DNA of 64,000 nucleotides from Gemmatimonadota bacterium (GTDB lineage Bacteria > Gemmatimonadota > Gemmatimonadetes > Longimicrobiales > Gaopeijiaceae). The first letter of the stretch is position 1. The number at the start of each line of letters is the position of its first letter. Positions 22,770 through 31,981 of this stretch are shown here, piece after piece. A program made the position numbers and the translations under genes. The stretch lies in NCBI GenBank assembly GCA_022823225.1, contig JAJDXM010000063.1, positions 52,247-116,246 on the forward strand. The letters run 5' to 3'. The notes under the pieces are model-generated. The model had not been told where the DNA came from. It made no database searches and saw only the letters and a list, made by a program, of their open reading frames with translations.

Positions 22770-25253
22770 ATGTCCTTGGCACAGATGCGCAACCGCGTCC
22801 TGCCTCGCCTGATCGAGGAGGAGATGTGTCGCTCGTTCCTCGACTATTCGATGAGCGTGATCGTCCAGCGGGCGCTGCCGGATGTCCGCGACGGCCTCAA
22901 GCCGGTGCACCGCCGGATCCTCTTCGCCATGCACGGACTCGGGCTCCAGCCGAACCGCAACTACAAGAAGAGCGCGACGGTCGTGGGGGAGGTGCTCGGC
23001 AAGTATCACCCCCACGGCGATTCGGCCGTCTACGACGCGCTCGTGCGCATGGTGCAGGAGTTTTCGCTCCGCTATCCGCTGGTCGACGGGCAGGGAAACT
23101 TCGGCTCCATCGACGGCGATTCGGCTGCAGCCTACCGCTACACGGAGGCCCGCCTCTCCACGGTCGCGACCGAGCTTCTGGATGAGATCGACAAGGAAAC
23201 CGTCGACTGGGAGAACAATTTCGACGACCGGCTGAAGGAGCCCACGGTCCTGCCGGCGCGTTTCCCGAATCTCCTCGTGAATGGAAGCACCGGAATCGCG
23301 GTGGGGATGAGCACGAATGTGCCGCCTCACAACCTCGCCGAGGTCGCCGCCGCGCTGCACCTGCTGGTGGCCCACCCGGACTGCACCACCGGCGATCTGA
23401 TGGAGAAGCTCCCGGGGCCGGACTTCCCGACCGGGGGCTTCATCGTCGGCACCCGGGGCATTCGGAGCATGTACGAGACCGGGCGCGGCCGGATGACGAT
23501 GCGTGCCCGCATGGTGGCCGAATCGTTGCGCGGCGGCCAGAGGCGGCTCGTGGTGACCGAGCTTCCCTATTCGGTGTCCAAGTCGCGGATCATTGCCCAG
23601 ATCGCGGGGATTTCCCGCAAGGGCCTGATCCCCGAGGTATCCGACCTGCGCGATGAATCGGACCGGGAGGGAATCCGCCTGGTCGTTGAGCTGAAGCGGG
23701 GCGCCGACACCAACCGCATCATGGAGCTTCTCTTCAGGAAGACCGCGCTGCAGAGCACCTTCGGGGCCATTCTGCTGGCGCTCGACGGCGGGAACCAGCC
23801 GGGCGAATTCACGCTGAAGGACCTGTTGTCGCGCTACCGGGATCATCGGCTGGAGGTGATTCGCAGGCGGTCGCGCTTCGATCTCGAGAGGGCCGAAGCC
23901 GAACTCCACATCACGCTGGGGCTGCTCCTGGCCCTGGCCAACATCGACGACGTCATCGCCGTCATCCGGCGCTCCGCCAACCGCGACGAGGCGTCCGGGA
24001 GGCTCCAGCACCGTTTCGGGCTCAGCGAGACCCAGGCCGACGCCATCCTGCGCATGCGCCTCGCCCGGCTGACCGCGCTGGAGAGAGACCACCTTCGCGA
24101 GAGGGAGTCGGCGCTTCGGGCGTCGATCAGGGAGCTGCGCGTCCTTCTCGGCGACGAAGCGCGCCAGCTGGAGACGATGCTGGCCGAGCTGGACGAAGTG
24201 GTCGCTCGATTCGCGGACAAGCGCCGCACCGTGATACTCCCGGACGGGAATGCCTCCGACTTCCGCTACGTGAAGTCGGAGGTGGCGGACGAGGATGTGG
24301 TCGTGACGCTGTCCCGCCAGGGATACCTGAAGCGGATTCCGATGCATCTGTACCGGCGGCGCGTCACGACGGGCACGCCGCTGGCGGCGATGGACCGTTT
24401 CCCGGGCGACTACCTGGAACGCGTGATGGTGGCGCGCACCCGTGGCTGGCTCCTCTGCTTCACGAACCGGGGGCACGTCCATTTCCTGAAGGTGGATGAC
24501 ATTCCTGAAGGGCCGCTGAGTTCGCGGGGCAGATCCGTCTGGAACCTCCTCGGCGCCGACCGCCGCGACACCATCGTCGCGGCGCGGTCGGTCGACGACC
24601 TGGGCGAGCCCGGGAACGTGATCTTCGCCACCCGTCTGGGCCAGGTGAAGCGGACACGCCTGAGCGACTTCGCCGCCGCAAAGAGCGGAGGCGTGATCGC
24701 GGCACGCACTCGGCAAGGGGATGCGATCCTGGATGTCGCACTGACCGGCGGCGACGACGAGATCATGCTCGTGACGAGCGCGGGACGTGGAATCCGCTTC
24801 CCGGAAGCGGAGATACCGATCATGGGCCGGCTCGCCCGCGGGGTGAAGGGGGTCGCTCTGCGCGACGAAGACGAGGTCGTCGCGCTGGTCGTCGTCAAGC
24901 GGCAGGCGTCGGTGCTGCTGGTGACCGACCGCGGAAACGCGGGACGCACTTCCGTGTCGGAATTCCCCCTGCGCAAGCGGGGAGGCCTCGGAGTCTCCGC
25001 CATATCCGTGGCCGCCGCGACCGAGCGGGTTGCGGGGGCCCTGGAAGCTCTCGACGACGACAACGTGATGCTGGTCTCCGCCAGCGGCGCACTCCTCGGA
25101 CTTCCGGCGAAGAAGGTCAGGCAGCGGCGCCGCAACGCGGTTGGGCAACGGGTCGCGACCGTCGGCCCCGCCGACAGGATCGTAAGCGTAACGCGCATGC
25201 ACGGCGATGCCGGCTCGGCGGGCGAGGCCGACCAGTTCGATCTGCTGACATGA
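22770..25253 (+). CDS. Type IIA DNA topoisomerase subunit A (GyrA/ParC), without a clear GyrA box
   Basis: This is the DNA-cleaving subunit of DNA gyrase or topoisomerase IV, which changes DNA supercoiling or decatenates chromosomes. The 827 residues open with [20 protein letters not shown] and [12 protein letters not shown], where Ser85 and Asp89 are the usual quinolone-sensitive residues. The catalytic Tyr124 lies in YRYTEARL. The C-terminal part (from about residue 515) is a six-bladed DNA-wrapping pinwheel, with repeats such as [20 protein letters not shown]. The gyrase-defining QRRGGKG box should follow [10 protein letters not shown], but residues 529-537 read RRRVTTGTP. It may therefore be ParC-like. 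gyrB/parE is not adjacent. The stop overlaps the next gene by ATGA. Confidence 0.9.
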   Translation: MSLAQMRNRVLPRLIEEEMCRSFLDYSMSVIVQRALPDVRDGLKPVHRRILFAMHGLGLQPNRNYKKSATVVGEVLGKYHPHGDSAVYDALVRMVQEFSLRYPLVDGQGNFGSIDGDSAAAYRYTEARLSTVATELLDEIDKETVDWENNFDDRLKEPTVLPARFPNLLVNGSTGIAVGMSTNVPPHNLAEVAAALHLLVAHPDCTTGDLMEKLPGPDFPTGGFIVGTRGIRSMYETGRGRMTMRARMVAESLRGGQRRLVVTELPYSVSKSRIIAQIAGISRKGLIPEVSDLRDESDREGIRLVVELKRGADTNRIMELLFRKTALQSTFGAILLALDGGNQPGEFTLKDLLSRYRDHRLEVIRRRSRFDLERAEAELHITLGLLLALANIDDVIAVIRRSANRDEASGRLQHRFGLSETQADAILRMRLARLTALERDHLRERESALRASIRELRVLLGDEARQLETMLAELDEVVARFADKRRTVILPDGNASDFRYVKSEVADEDVVVTLSRQGYLKRIPMHLYRRRVTTGTPLAAMDRFPGDYLERVMVARTRGWLLCFTNRGHVHFLKVDDIPEGPLSSRGRSVWNLLGADRRDTIVAARSVDDLGEPGNVIFATRLGQVKRTRLSDFAAAKSGGVIAARTRQGDAILDVALTGGDDEIMLVTSAGRGIRFPEAEIPIMGRLARGVKGVALRDEDEVVALVVVKRQASVLLVTDRGNAGRTSVSEFPLRKRGGLGVSAISVAAATERVAGALEALDDDNVMLVSASGALLGLPAKKVRQRRRNAVGQRVATVGPADRIVSVTRMHGDAGSAGEADQFDLLT

Positions 25254-26401
25254 GGTTTCTCGTGCTGGGCGGGGGCACCCAGGGCACCGCCGCCGCCTTC
25301 GATCTGCTGCGGGACGAGTCCGTGACGGAAGTCATGCTCGCGGACCTCGAGGCAGGGGAGCCTCACCCTTGCCTCCGACCGCACGTCGGCGCCCGGCTGA
25401 AGCTGGTGGACGCGGACGCAACCGACGCGGCCCGGATTGCGACGCTGATGGAGGGGATGACGGGGGTTCTCTGCGCGCTTCCGTACTACTTCAACTTGCC
25501 GATGGCCGAACTCGCGATTGAATCCGGGGTTCACTGCGCGGACCTGGGCGGCCACACCGCGATCGTGAAGCAACAGTGCGCCCTGGACGACAAGGCTCGG
25601 GCCCGGGGTGTCTCGATCGTGCCCGACTGTGGCCTGGCACCCGGGATGGTGCACATCTTCGCGCAGGGCGGCATCGATTCGATGGACAGCGTCGAAGCGG
25701 TTCGGCTGTGGGTGGGTGGGCTGCCGCAGCGGCCGAAGCCCCCCCTCAACTACGAGATCGTCTATTCGCTCGAAGGCATGCTCGACTACTACGTCACCCC
25801 AGCAACGATCCTGCGCGACGGCCGGCAAACCACCGTCGCCGCGCTGTCGGGACTCGAATCGGTGGAGTTCCCCACGCCCGTGGGGCACCTCGAAGCCTTC
25901 TTCACGGGCGGGGGCACTTCGACGCTGCCGGACCGCTACGAAGGGCGCATCAAGACGCTGGAGTACAAGACGCTGCGGTATCCCGGCCACGCCCGCATCA
26001 TGCGGGCCATCCGGGAACTTGGGCTGCTGAGCAGCGAGGATGTCGACTACAACGGCACCCGCGTCAATCCGCGCAGATTCTTCATCGCTCGCGTCACTCC
26101 GTTACTTTCCGGTGATGGCGAGGGCGACCTGGTGGTGGTTCGGGTCGATGTGACGGGGACCAGGGGCGGGGAGCCAGGGCGAATCCGGTACGAAGTCCTG
26201 GACCGCCACGATCCCGCGACCGGCCTCACGGCCATGGCGCGAACAACGGGCTTTTCGCTCTCGATCACGGCACTCTTGCAGGCGCGGGGTGAAGTCCGCC
26301 CCGGCGCGCGCACGCCGGACGCATCAATCTCGCCGACCCGGTACATCGCCGAACTGGCGCGGCGGGGAATCCACACAGACATCACCGGGCCGCCCGGCTG
26401 A
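25250..26401 (+). CDS. Saccharopine dehydrogenase-family oxidoreductase
   Basis: The 383-residue protein begins with a Rossmann motif ([20 protein letters not shown]) and has the saccharopine-dehydrogenase C-terminal domain with [21 protein letters not shown] and [15 protein letters not shown]. Members act on lysine or carboxynorspermidine pathways using NAD(P). The layout resembles lysine 6-dehydrogenase/saccharopine reductase-like proteins, but the substrate cannot be assigned. It overlaps the gyrA-like gene by ATGA, which suggests cotranscription rather than a functional link. Confidence 0.85.
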   Translation: MRFLVLGGGTQGTAAAFDLLRDESVTEVMLADLEAGEPHPCLRPHVGARLKLVDADATDAARIATLMEGMTGVLCALPYYFNLPMAELAIESGVHCADLGGHTAIVKQQCALDDKARARGVSIVPDCGLAPGMVHIFAQGGIDSMDSVEAVRLWVGGLPQRPKPPLNYEIVYSLEGMLDYYVTPATILRDGRQTTVAALSGLESVEFPTPVGHLEAFFTGGGTSTLPDRYEGRIKTLEYKTLRYPGHARIMRAIRELGLLSSEDVDYNGTRVNPRRFFIARVTPLLSGDGEGDLVVVRVDVTGTRGGEPGRIRYEVLDRHDPATGLTAMARTTGFSLSITALLQARGEVRPGARTPDASISPTRYIAELARRGIHTDITGPPG

Positions 26402-26460
26402 CCCGTTCCCTGGCGTCCCGCCACCTGGTCACCCGCAAAGGGAACCGAGAAAGGCACCGA

Positions 26461-27582
26461 ATGAAGATCGATCGAAAGACATGTGCAGCGCAGCGTCGCT
26501 GGCCGGTGGCCGGCGTCGCGACTGTTGCTGCCCTTGCGTCGTCGTGCGCGGCACCTGCGGACAGCGACTCGGAAGGCGCCGACGTGCCGGAAGATTCGCA
26601 GTCGCTCACCCACCCGTCGGAAACGCGGTTCGGCAAGATGACGCAGCTCACCTTCCAGGGCGAGAACGCCGAAGGCTACTGGTCCTTCGACGGATCCACG
26701 CTGATCTTTCAGTCGACACCCATACCCGGCGAGGGGTGCGACCAGATCTACACCCTCGACCCCGAGACGGGCGCAACCGAACTCGTCAGCACGGGACTGG
26801 GGCGGACGACCTGTTCCTACTTCTACCCGGGCGGCGACCGGATCCTCTATTCCTCGACCCACCACTTCGACGAAGCCTGTCCGGTCCCGCCCGATCGGTC
26901 GCGCGGGTACGTGTGGGCCATCTACCCGAGTTTCGACATCTTCACGGCGGACGTGGACGGCGCCAATCTTCGCCAGCTGACCGACACGCCGGGCTACGAC
27001 GCCGAGGCCACATTCTCGCCGACCGGGCACCGGATCATCTTCACCTCGACCCGCAATGGCGACCTCGACCTGTACTCCATGCTCCCCGACGGCTCCGACG
27101 TCCGGCAGGTCACCGACCGACTCGGCTACGACGGCGGCGCCTTCTATAGCCCCGATGGCACCCGGATCGTCTGGCGGGCGCACTACCCGGAGACCGACGA
27201 GGAGCGGGAGGACTACCTTGCGCTGCTCGCGGACGGGCTCATTCGGCCGTCCGCGCTCGATATCTACGTGGCCGACGCCGACGGCTCCAACCCGCGCCGG
27301 TTGACCGACAACGGCGCGGCCAACTTCGCCCCCTATTGGCATCCCTCCGGGGAAAGGATCATCTTCTCCTCCAACATGGACGATCCCGGGGGACGGGAAT
27401 TCGAACTCTACATGATCAATGTGGACGGTACGGGGCTCGAGCGGATCACCTGGAGCGAGGGCTTCGACGGCTTTCCGGTCTTCCACCCCGACGGCACGAG
27501 CCTGGTCTTCGGCTCCAACCGGAACATGTCGCACGAGGGGAACACCAACCTCTTCCTGGTGGAGTGGCTGGAGCGGAACTGA
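26461..27582 (+). CDS. TolB-like PD40 beta-propeller lipoprotein
   Basis: The 373-residue protein has a signal sequence ending in a lipobox (GVATVAALASSC). The rest is a series of WD40-like PD40 repeats: YWSFDGSTLIFQS, ATFSPTGHRIIFTSTRNGDLDLY, AFYSPDGTRIVWRA, APYWHPSGERIIFSS and PVFHPDGTSLVFGSNRN. This is the TolB-type propeller. Such lipoproteins act in the periplasm or on the cell surface, usually as binding scaffolds. It stands alone, 60 bp after the saccharopine dehydrogenase gene, and converges on the NUDIX gene. Confidence 0.85.
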   Translation: MKIDRKTCAAQRRWPVAGVATVAALASSCAAPADSDSEGADVPEDSQSLTHPSETRFGKMTQLTFQGENAEGYWSFDGSTLIFQSTPIPGEGCDQIYTLDPETGATELVSTGLGRTTCSYFYPGGDRILYSSTHHFDEACPVPPDRSRGYVWAIYPSFDIFTADVDGANLRQLTDTPGYDAEATFSPTGHRIIFTSTRNGDLDLYSMLPDGSDVRQVTDRLGYDGGAFYSPDGTRIVWRAHYPETDEEREDYLALLADGLIRPSALDIYVADADGSNPRRLTDNGAANFAPYWHPSGERIIFSSNMDDPGGREFELYMINVDGTGLERITWSEGFDGFPVFHPDGTSLVFGSNRNMSHEGNTNLFLVEWLERN

Positions 27583-27614
27583 GGGCGGGACGAGCAGTCC
27601 GGGGCTGCCAGGCC

Positions 27615-28214
27615 TCAGATGAGTTCGAGCAGCTGTGTCAGGATCCGGTAGGTCAGCCCCCATATGACCCGACCATCGATGCGGATGCACGGGAAGGACC
27701 GAACCATGCCGCCGTACCTCCACTGGTAGGCCCCCCGGTTCGCACGGTCCAGAAGCGCTTCGACCGGATACCAGTGCACCGACGCGACTTCGTGGCTCGT
27801 CACCCGCGCAGCCGTGCCCGCCTCCACCTGGAAGACGAAGGGCCAGATTGAGATCGCGGGGACGCGAATCCCCTGGGGACGCATCGGCTCGATCCTCCCG
27901 ACGAAGGTCCCCTTGCCGGCGAGATCGATGCCCGTCTCTTCCCTGGCTTCCCGCACGGCCGCGGCCAACAGCCCCGGATCGGCCCGGTCGAGGCGGCCGC
28001 CCGGGAGCGCCATCTGGCCCGACCAGGGATCGCGGCGCGAATCGGCCCGCCTGATCACCAGGAGGTCGCAGCTGTGCACGCGGACGTCCGCCGCGTCCCT
28101 GGGCGGCCGCAATACCACCGCAACCGCCGCATTCTTGCGCTCCGGATCCGGCGTCGCCTCCGACTGACCGAAACGGTCCGCGAGCGCCGATGGCAACCGG
28201 GACAGCCTAGACAC
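27615..28214 (-). CDS. NUDIX hydrolase, CoA pyrophosphatase-like
   Basis: It hydrolyses a nucleoside diphosphate linked to another group. The sequence GQMALPGGRLDRAD followed by LLAAAVREAREETGIDL is a NUDIX box in the CoA-pyrophosphatase arrangement. The preceding CDLLVIRRADSRRDPWSGQ matches the extra motif before the box in that subgroup. The 199 residues start at GTG 28214, which overlaps the queE stop. No signal peptide. CoA or a related dinucleotide is the most likely substrate, by family. Confidence 0.85.
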   Translation of the reverse strand: MSRLSRLPSALADRFGQSEATPDPERKNAAVAVVLRPPRDAADVRVHSCDLLVIRRADSRRDPWSGQMALPGGRLDRADPGLLAAAVREAREETGIDLAGKGTFVGRIEPMRPQGIRVPAISIWPFVFQVEAGTAARVTSHEVASVHWYPVEALLDRANRGAYQWRYGGMVRSFPCIRIDGRVIWGLTYRILTQLLELI

Positions 28215-28959
28215 CGGGCCGGTCCGGCCCCCAGATGTGCTTGTGCAGCTGCGTCTGAAAGCGAAGCGGCAACCCGCTGGACAGGACTTGCCCGGCCAGC
28301 TCTTCAAGCCCCTCCAGACCCCACACCGGCGAGATCAGGAGTGCGCCCAGCGACCCCGCGCGCACTCTGCGGTCCAGGCCGTGTTCCCTGATCACCGCGG
28401 CCGCCCACGCGAAGTCCTCGAGCCCCGCGACCACGAACTTCACTTCGTCGCGCCCCGTGAGGTGTTCCAGATTCGACCACAGGTTTCGATGCTCTTCACC
28501 CGAGTCCGGGCACTTCAGGTCCATGATCGTGTGCACACGCGGGTCGAGTACGCCGATATCAAGCGCGCCCGAGGTCTCCACGAGGACCGTGTACCCTTCG
28601 TCGACGAGGCGCCGGGCGAGCACTGCCGCACCCGGCTGCACCAGCGGCTCGCCCCCGGTGATCTCGATCATGCGGCACCCCTTCGCGGCAACCTCCTCCA
28701 TGACCGCATCGAGCGTGCGGCGCGTCCCACCGTGGAAGGCATATGCCGTGTCGCACCAGACGCAACGGAGCGGGCATCCGGTGAGGCGCACGAAGGTGCA
28801 GGGCAGACCCACCCAGGAGGACTCCCCCTGAATGGAATGGAAGATCTCGGTCACGCGCACCGATGTTGCCGAGGTGCGGCCTTCCCGGTGGGACGTCGCA
28901 TCCTCAGCGCGCCCCGTCGAGGCCGCGCTGCCCGCGCTCGCGCCCGACCCCGTCGTCAC
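28207..28959 (-). CDS. queE: 7-carboxy-7-deazaguanine synthase QueE (radical SAM)
   Basis: QueE makes 7-carboxy-7-deazaguanine for queuosine in tRNA. It uses S-adenosylmethionine and a [4Fe-4S] cluster. The motif CxxxCxxC appears as TGCPLRCVWCDTAYAFHGG, preceded by TEIFHSIQGESSWVGLPCTF. Further hallmarks are MIEITGGEPLVQPG and HTIMDLKCPDSGEE. GTG 28959 gives 250 residues and is preceded by GGAGGG; a shorter start at GTG 28860 is possible. It overlaps the gene before it (GTGA) and the NUDIX gene after it. queC and queD are not in the window. Confidence 0.92.
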   Translation of the reverse strand: MTTGSGASAGSAASTGRAEDATSHREGRTSATSVRVTEIFHSIQGESSWVGLPCTFVRLTGCPLRCVWCDTAYAFHGGTRRTLDAVMEEVAAKGCRMIEITGGEPLVQPGAAVLARRLVDEGYTVLVETSGALDIGVLDPRVHTIMDLKCPDSGEEHRNLWSNLEHLTGRDEVKFVVAGLEDFAWAAAVIREHGLDRRVRAGSLGALLISPVWGLEGLEELAGQVLSSGLPLRFQTQLHKHIWGPDRPGV

Positions 28960-29360
28960 GGGCCCTCCGCCGCGACCGCGCCGCCACCCTCGGCCCCGGC
29001 CTTGCGCAACACGGCCTCGTTCAGGAGCCGTTGAACCTCGTGCAGCGTCACCGCGCCGGCCCGCTCCACCACCTCGTCCCGCGTAGACCCCCTCCAGAGC
29101 AGCGGGCTCTCCACGTGCCCCACGATGCCCAGCCCGGTCTCGGCCCACCTCGGGAAGACGAGGTATCCGGCGACCGGCGCCTTGAGGTCTCCCGAGCGCT
29201 CCGTCTCAATCGACACCGTATAGGGCTGTCCGTCGCAGGCCTCGAAGGCGGGCGGGCGGCTATGCACCGCGAAGTAACCCCCCAGGGTGCAATCGTCGTC
29301 GCCGCCGCCGGGAACTGTCGGCTTCGCGGCCGTTCCCCTTTCCTCTGCTGTTCCGTTCAC
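28956..29360 (-). CDS. Hypothetical protein upstream of queE
   Basis: I do not recognise the family. I choose GTG 29360 because AGGAGAGG precedes it by about 9 nt; the frame stays open further upstream but runs antisense to the quinone oxidoreductase gene. The 134 residues hold two cysteines (DDCTLGGYFAV and FEACDGQPYTVSI). The C-terminal helix HEVQRLLNEAVLRKAG is likely. The central segment VAGYLVFPRWAETGLGIVGHVESPLLW is hydrophobic and conserved in style. It overlaps queE by GTGA and is thus cotranscribed with it. Confidence 0.55.
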   Translation of the reverse strand: MNGTAEERGTAAKPTVPGGGDDDCTLGGYFAVHSRPPAFEACDGQPYTVSIETERSGDLKAPVAGYLVFPRWAETGLGIVGHVESPLLWRGSTRDEVVERAGAVTLHEVQRLLNEAVLRKAGAEGGGAVAAEGP

Positions 29361-29582
29361 CTGCCCCGACCTCTCCTGTTGCGCACTCGGCACGGCCACC
29401 GGGCAGGCAGCCGCGCGGGGTACGGACACAAAAGCTACACCGGCACGGTCGTACGGGAACACCTCCCGGCCCACGGTGAAATGTCGGCGCCCCGCGGCTA
29501 TCTTCAGAGCCCCGGGATGCAGCAGCGCGCTGTTCCACCGGCCCCCAACCCACCCCCTCACCGAAGAAAGCGACCCCCCAGG

Positions 29583-30605
29583 TTGAAAGCTGCAGTCTTT
29601 CATGAGAACGGCGGCCCCGAGGTCCTCACTGTCGCAGAGATGCCCACCCCCCGGCCCGGCCCCGGCGAGGTGCGCATCCGCGTCGCCGCTTCCTCCATGA
29701 ACCATCTCGATCTCTGGATGCGGCGCGGACTCCCCTTCGCGATCCCGATGCCGCACATCGGCGGATCGGACATCGCCGGAACGGTCGACGAGCTCGGCCC
29801 GGGCGCCGATCCGTCCTGGCTTGGCAAGCATGTCGTCGTGGATCCGTCGCTCAACTACGACTGGTACCGGCTGGCGCGCCTGGCGAACACCCGCGCGGCA
29901 CCCCTTGAGATCGTCGGTGAGCACACCCAGGGGGGTTTTGCGCAGTACGCCGTGGCACCGGTCGCGAATCTCATGGAGGTTCCGGAGGGCGTCGCCGCCG
30001 AGCTGGCGGCCGCCGCCGCCCTGGTCGGGGTAACGGCGTGGCACGGCCTCATGTCCCGCGGGCGACTGCGGCCCGGCGAGCGCGTCCTGGTCACGGGCGC
30101 CAGCGGCGGCGTCTCGACCATGGCGGTGCAGTATGCGCGGATCGCCGGCGCCGAGGTGTTCGCCGTGACCTCGTCCGCTGCGAACGTGCGGCGCGTGCAG
30201 GAACTTGGAGCGCATCACGTCTTCGACCGCACCGCATGCGACTGGGCCCGGGAGGTCTACCTGGCCACCGGCAAACGCGGCGTCGACCTATGCCTCGACT
30301 CGGTCGGCGAGGCGATCTGGCCCGGCCTGGTGCGGAGCCTTGCCGTCCGGGGCCGCCTGGTGACCTTCGGCGCCACTACGGGTGCCACCGGAAAGCTCGA
30401 CATCCGCCTCCTCTTCTGGCGCCAGCTCTCGATCCTGGGCTCCACCATGGGCACCCCCGCGGAGTTTCGGCAGGCCATGAACCTCGTCTTTGCCGGTCGC
30501 GCCACCCCTCCGCTTCACAGCGTCCTGCCACTGGACGAGGTCCGCGCCGCCCACGAGCTTCTCGAAGCAGGAGGCGTGTTCGGCAAGATCGTGATTCAGC
30601 CCTGA
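29583..30605 (+). CDS. Zinc-type alcohol dehydrogenase/quinone oxidoreductase-like (MDR) enzyme
   Basis: This is a medium-chain dehydrogenase/reductase that uses NAD(P)H on carbonyls or quinones. The 340 residues start with KAAVFHENGGPEVLTVAEMP, include MNHLDLWMRRGLP and IGGSDIAGTVDELG, and have the dinucleotide motif GASGGVSTMAVQYARI. The zinc-ligand Cys-rich loop is not visible, so it probably belongs to the zinc-free quinone reductase branch. The best start is TTG 29583, giving the usual N-terminus; the frame continues upstream without family similarity. It diverges from the small gene at 29360. Confidence 0.87.
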   Translation: MKAAVFHENGGPEVLTVAEMPTPRPGPGEVRIRVAASSMNHLDLWMRRGLPFAIPMPHIGGSDIAGTVDELGPGADPSWLGKHVVVDPSLNYDWYRLARLANTRAAPLEIVGEHTQGGFAQYAVAPVANLMEVPEGVAAELAAAAALVGVTAWHGLMSRGRLRPGERVLVTGASGGVSTMAVQYARIAGAEVFAVTSSAANVRRVQELGAHHVFDRTACDWAREVYLATGKRGVDLCLDSVGEAIWPGLVRSLAVRGRLVTFGATTGATGKLDIRLLFWRQLSILGSTMGTPAEFRQAMNLVFAGRATPPLHSVLPLDEVRAAHELLEAGGVFGKIVIQP

Positions 30606-30617
30606 CGGGAGCGTCCC

Positions 30618-30947
30618 TTGAGAATCCGTGATGCGCAGGACCGGGTCGACCACTGGATCGGCCGGTTCGAAGAGGGTTACTGGCCCCCGTTGGCCATCCT
30701 GGCCCGCCTGATGGAGGAAGTCGGCGAACTGTCTCGTGAAATCAACCACCGCTTCGGCTCCAAGCCCAAGCGTCCCGACGAAGAGCCCGCGGAGCTGGAA
30801 CTCGAGATCGCCGACATCCTTTTCGTCCTGATCTCGCTCGCCAACCAGCAGGGGATCGACCTGGAAGACGCCTTCGACCGAGCGATGGAAAAATACGAGG
30901 CGCGGGATGGCGACCGATGGACACCCCGCGAGCCCGCGCACAGGTAG
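30618..30947 (+). CDS. MazG-like nucleotide pyrophosphohydrolase
   Basis: The 109-residue all-alpha protein removes pyrophosphate from non-canonical nucleoside triphosphates. The metal-binding motif is seen as LMEEVGELSREINH and LELEIADILFVLISLANQQ (EExxE and ExxD). The C-terminus FDRAMEKYEARDGDRW is typical of single-domain MazG/YpjD proteins. The start is TTG 30618 with GGGAG upstream. It lies 12 nt after the MDR gene, so cotranscription is likely. Confidence 0.87.
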   Translation: MRIRDAQDRVDHWIGRFEEGYWPPLAILARLMEEVGELSREINHRFGSKPKRPDEEPAELELEIADILFVLISLANQQGIDLEDAFDRAMEKYEARDGDRWTPREPAHR

Positions 30948-31018
30948 TGGCGCCCGTCTCATTGCCCCTGCCCGGCGCGGCCTCATAACAAATCCCGGGA
31001 CCAGTCTGTCCTTGGAGT

Positions 31019-31579
31019 ATGGAGAGCTGCGAGACCGATGGGCTGCTCGTCACTCGGGTCCGCCGCGGCGACAACCGTGCCTTCGACCAGCTGGTGCGGC
31101 GACACCTTCGCGCGGCCCACGCGGTCGCCCGGGCCAAGCTGGACAACCCGGACGATGCGGACGACGTGGTTCAGGATGCATTCATAAAGGCGTTGAAACG
31201 GATTGACGACTGTCGGAATCCGGACGGGTTCCGCGGCTGGCTTCTCGCCATCGTCCGCAACACCGCCCACAACTACAGGGAGCGTGAACGCTTGAGGTCG
31301 GCGCTGCCGATCGAACAGGCCGCCGCCGCGGCCTCCCGTGACGACCCGTTCGCCACCTTCGCGAACAAGGAGTTGCGGGGCCGCCTCGGAGACGCAATGA
31401 AAAACCTTACGGAACTGCAGCGAAGGGTGCTTGTTCTCTACGACCTCGAAGGCTGGAGGCACGCCGAGATCGCCCGTGAACTGGGGATTTCGGCCGGGTC
31501 TTCGCGCGTCCACCTTCACGTCGCCCGCAAAGCCATGCGACGGCTCCTGGCCGGCAGCCTGGCGCTGGAGAGTATTTGA
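31019..31579 (+). CDS. ECF-family RNA polymerase sigma factor
   Basis: This sigma-70-family factor redirects RNA polymerase to specific promoters. The 186 residues have region 2 (DNPDDADDVVQDAFIKALKRI and FRGWLLAIVRNTAHNYRER) and region 4 (LTELQRRVLVLYDLEGWRHA, then ELGISAGSSRVHLHVARKAM). No region 3 or regulatory extension is present. The two genes behind it encode single-pass and periplasmic proteins, which fits the common arrangement of an ECF factor followed by its membrane regulator. GGAG lies only 3 nt before ATG 31019, a weak ribosome binding site. Confidence 0.9.
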   Translation: MESCETDGLLVTRVRRGDNRAFDQLVRRHLRAAHAVARAKLDNPDDADDVVQDAFIKALKRIDDCRNPDGFRGWLLAIVRNTAHNYRERERLRSALPIEQAAAAASRDDPFATFANKELRGRLGDAMKNLTELQRRVLVLYDLEGWRHAEIARELGISAGSSRVHLHVARKAMRRLLAGSLALESI

Positions 31580-31582
31580 AAG

Positions 31583-31981
31583 ATGAAGAGATCGCCCGAC
31601 CAGCATGAAACCAGGCCGGCGGAAGGAAACGGGATCGGTGAGCCCGGTGTTTTCGCACTCGATCCCGAAAGGCACCCCGCCTACTGGGAGTCCCTCGTAG
31701 CCAGGATAACGGACCGCGCCGCGCCCATCCTCGAGGCCCGCCGCCTGCGGACCCTCGCGGGTACGCTGTCGGCGTGGCGGAGGCCCGTGTTCGCGGGCGC
31801 TGCCGGGCTGGCCGCCGCCGCGGTCGCGGTGTTGCTGCTTCTGCCGGGCGAGAACCGCGGTCCGGACGAGGTCTCGCTGGCCGAGGTCGTCATGCCCTGG
31901 TCCGTCGCGGCCTGGATCGATGGCGGTGAAGCGCCGTCGGCCATCGAACTGGTCGCGGCAGTCGAGGAGTACGCCCCATGA
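31583..31981 (+). CDS. Single-pass membrane protein, candidate anti-sigma factor
   Basis: The 132-residue protein has a cytoplasmic N-terminal region of about 70 residues with HPAYWESLVARITDRAAPILEARRL. One membrane span follows (PVFAGAAGLAAAAVAVLLLL), then a short outside tail. This topology and the 3-nt gap after the sigma gene are those of anti-sigma factors. The zinc-binding HxxxCxxC motif of ZAS anti-sigma factors is absent, so the assignment rests on context. The stop overlaps the next start as ATGA. Confidence 0.6.
   Translation: MKRSPDQHETRPAEGNGIGEPGVFALDPERHPAYWESLVARITDRAAPILEARRLRTLAGTLSAWRRPVFAGAAGLAAAAVAVLLLLPGENRGPDEVSLAEVVMPWSVAAWIDGGEAPSAIELVAAVEEYAP

Noticed and set aside
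22494..25202. Long open frame of about 900 codons antisense to the gyrA-like gene
   Set aside because: It runs opposite a well-conserved gene, is Arg/His/Pro-rich and has no family resemblance. High GC content makes such long antisense frames common here; the same holds for frames opposite paaA, the symporter and the pdh genes.
28863..29582. Upstream extension of the quinone oxidoreductase frame by about 240 codons
   Set aside because: It is antisense to queE and the small gene before it, and lacks any MDR-family motif. The family N-terminus KAAVFHENGG begins right after TTG 29583.
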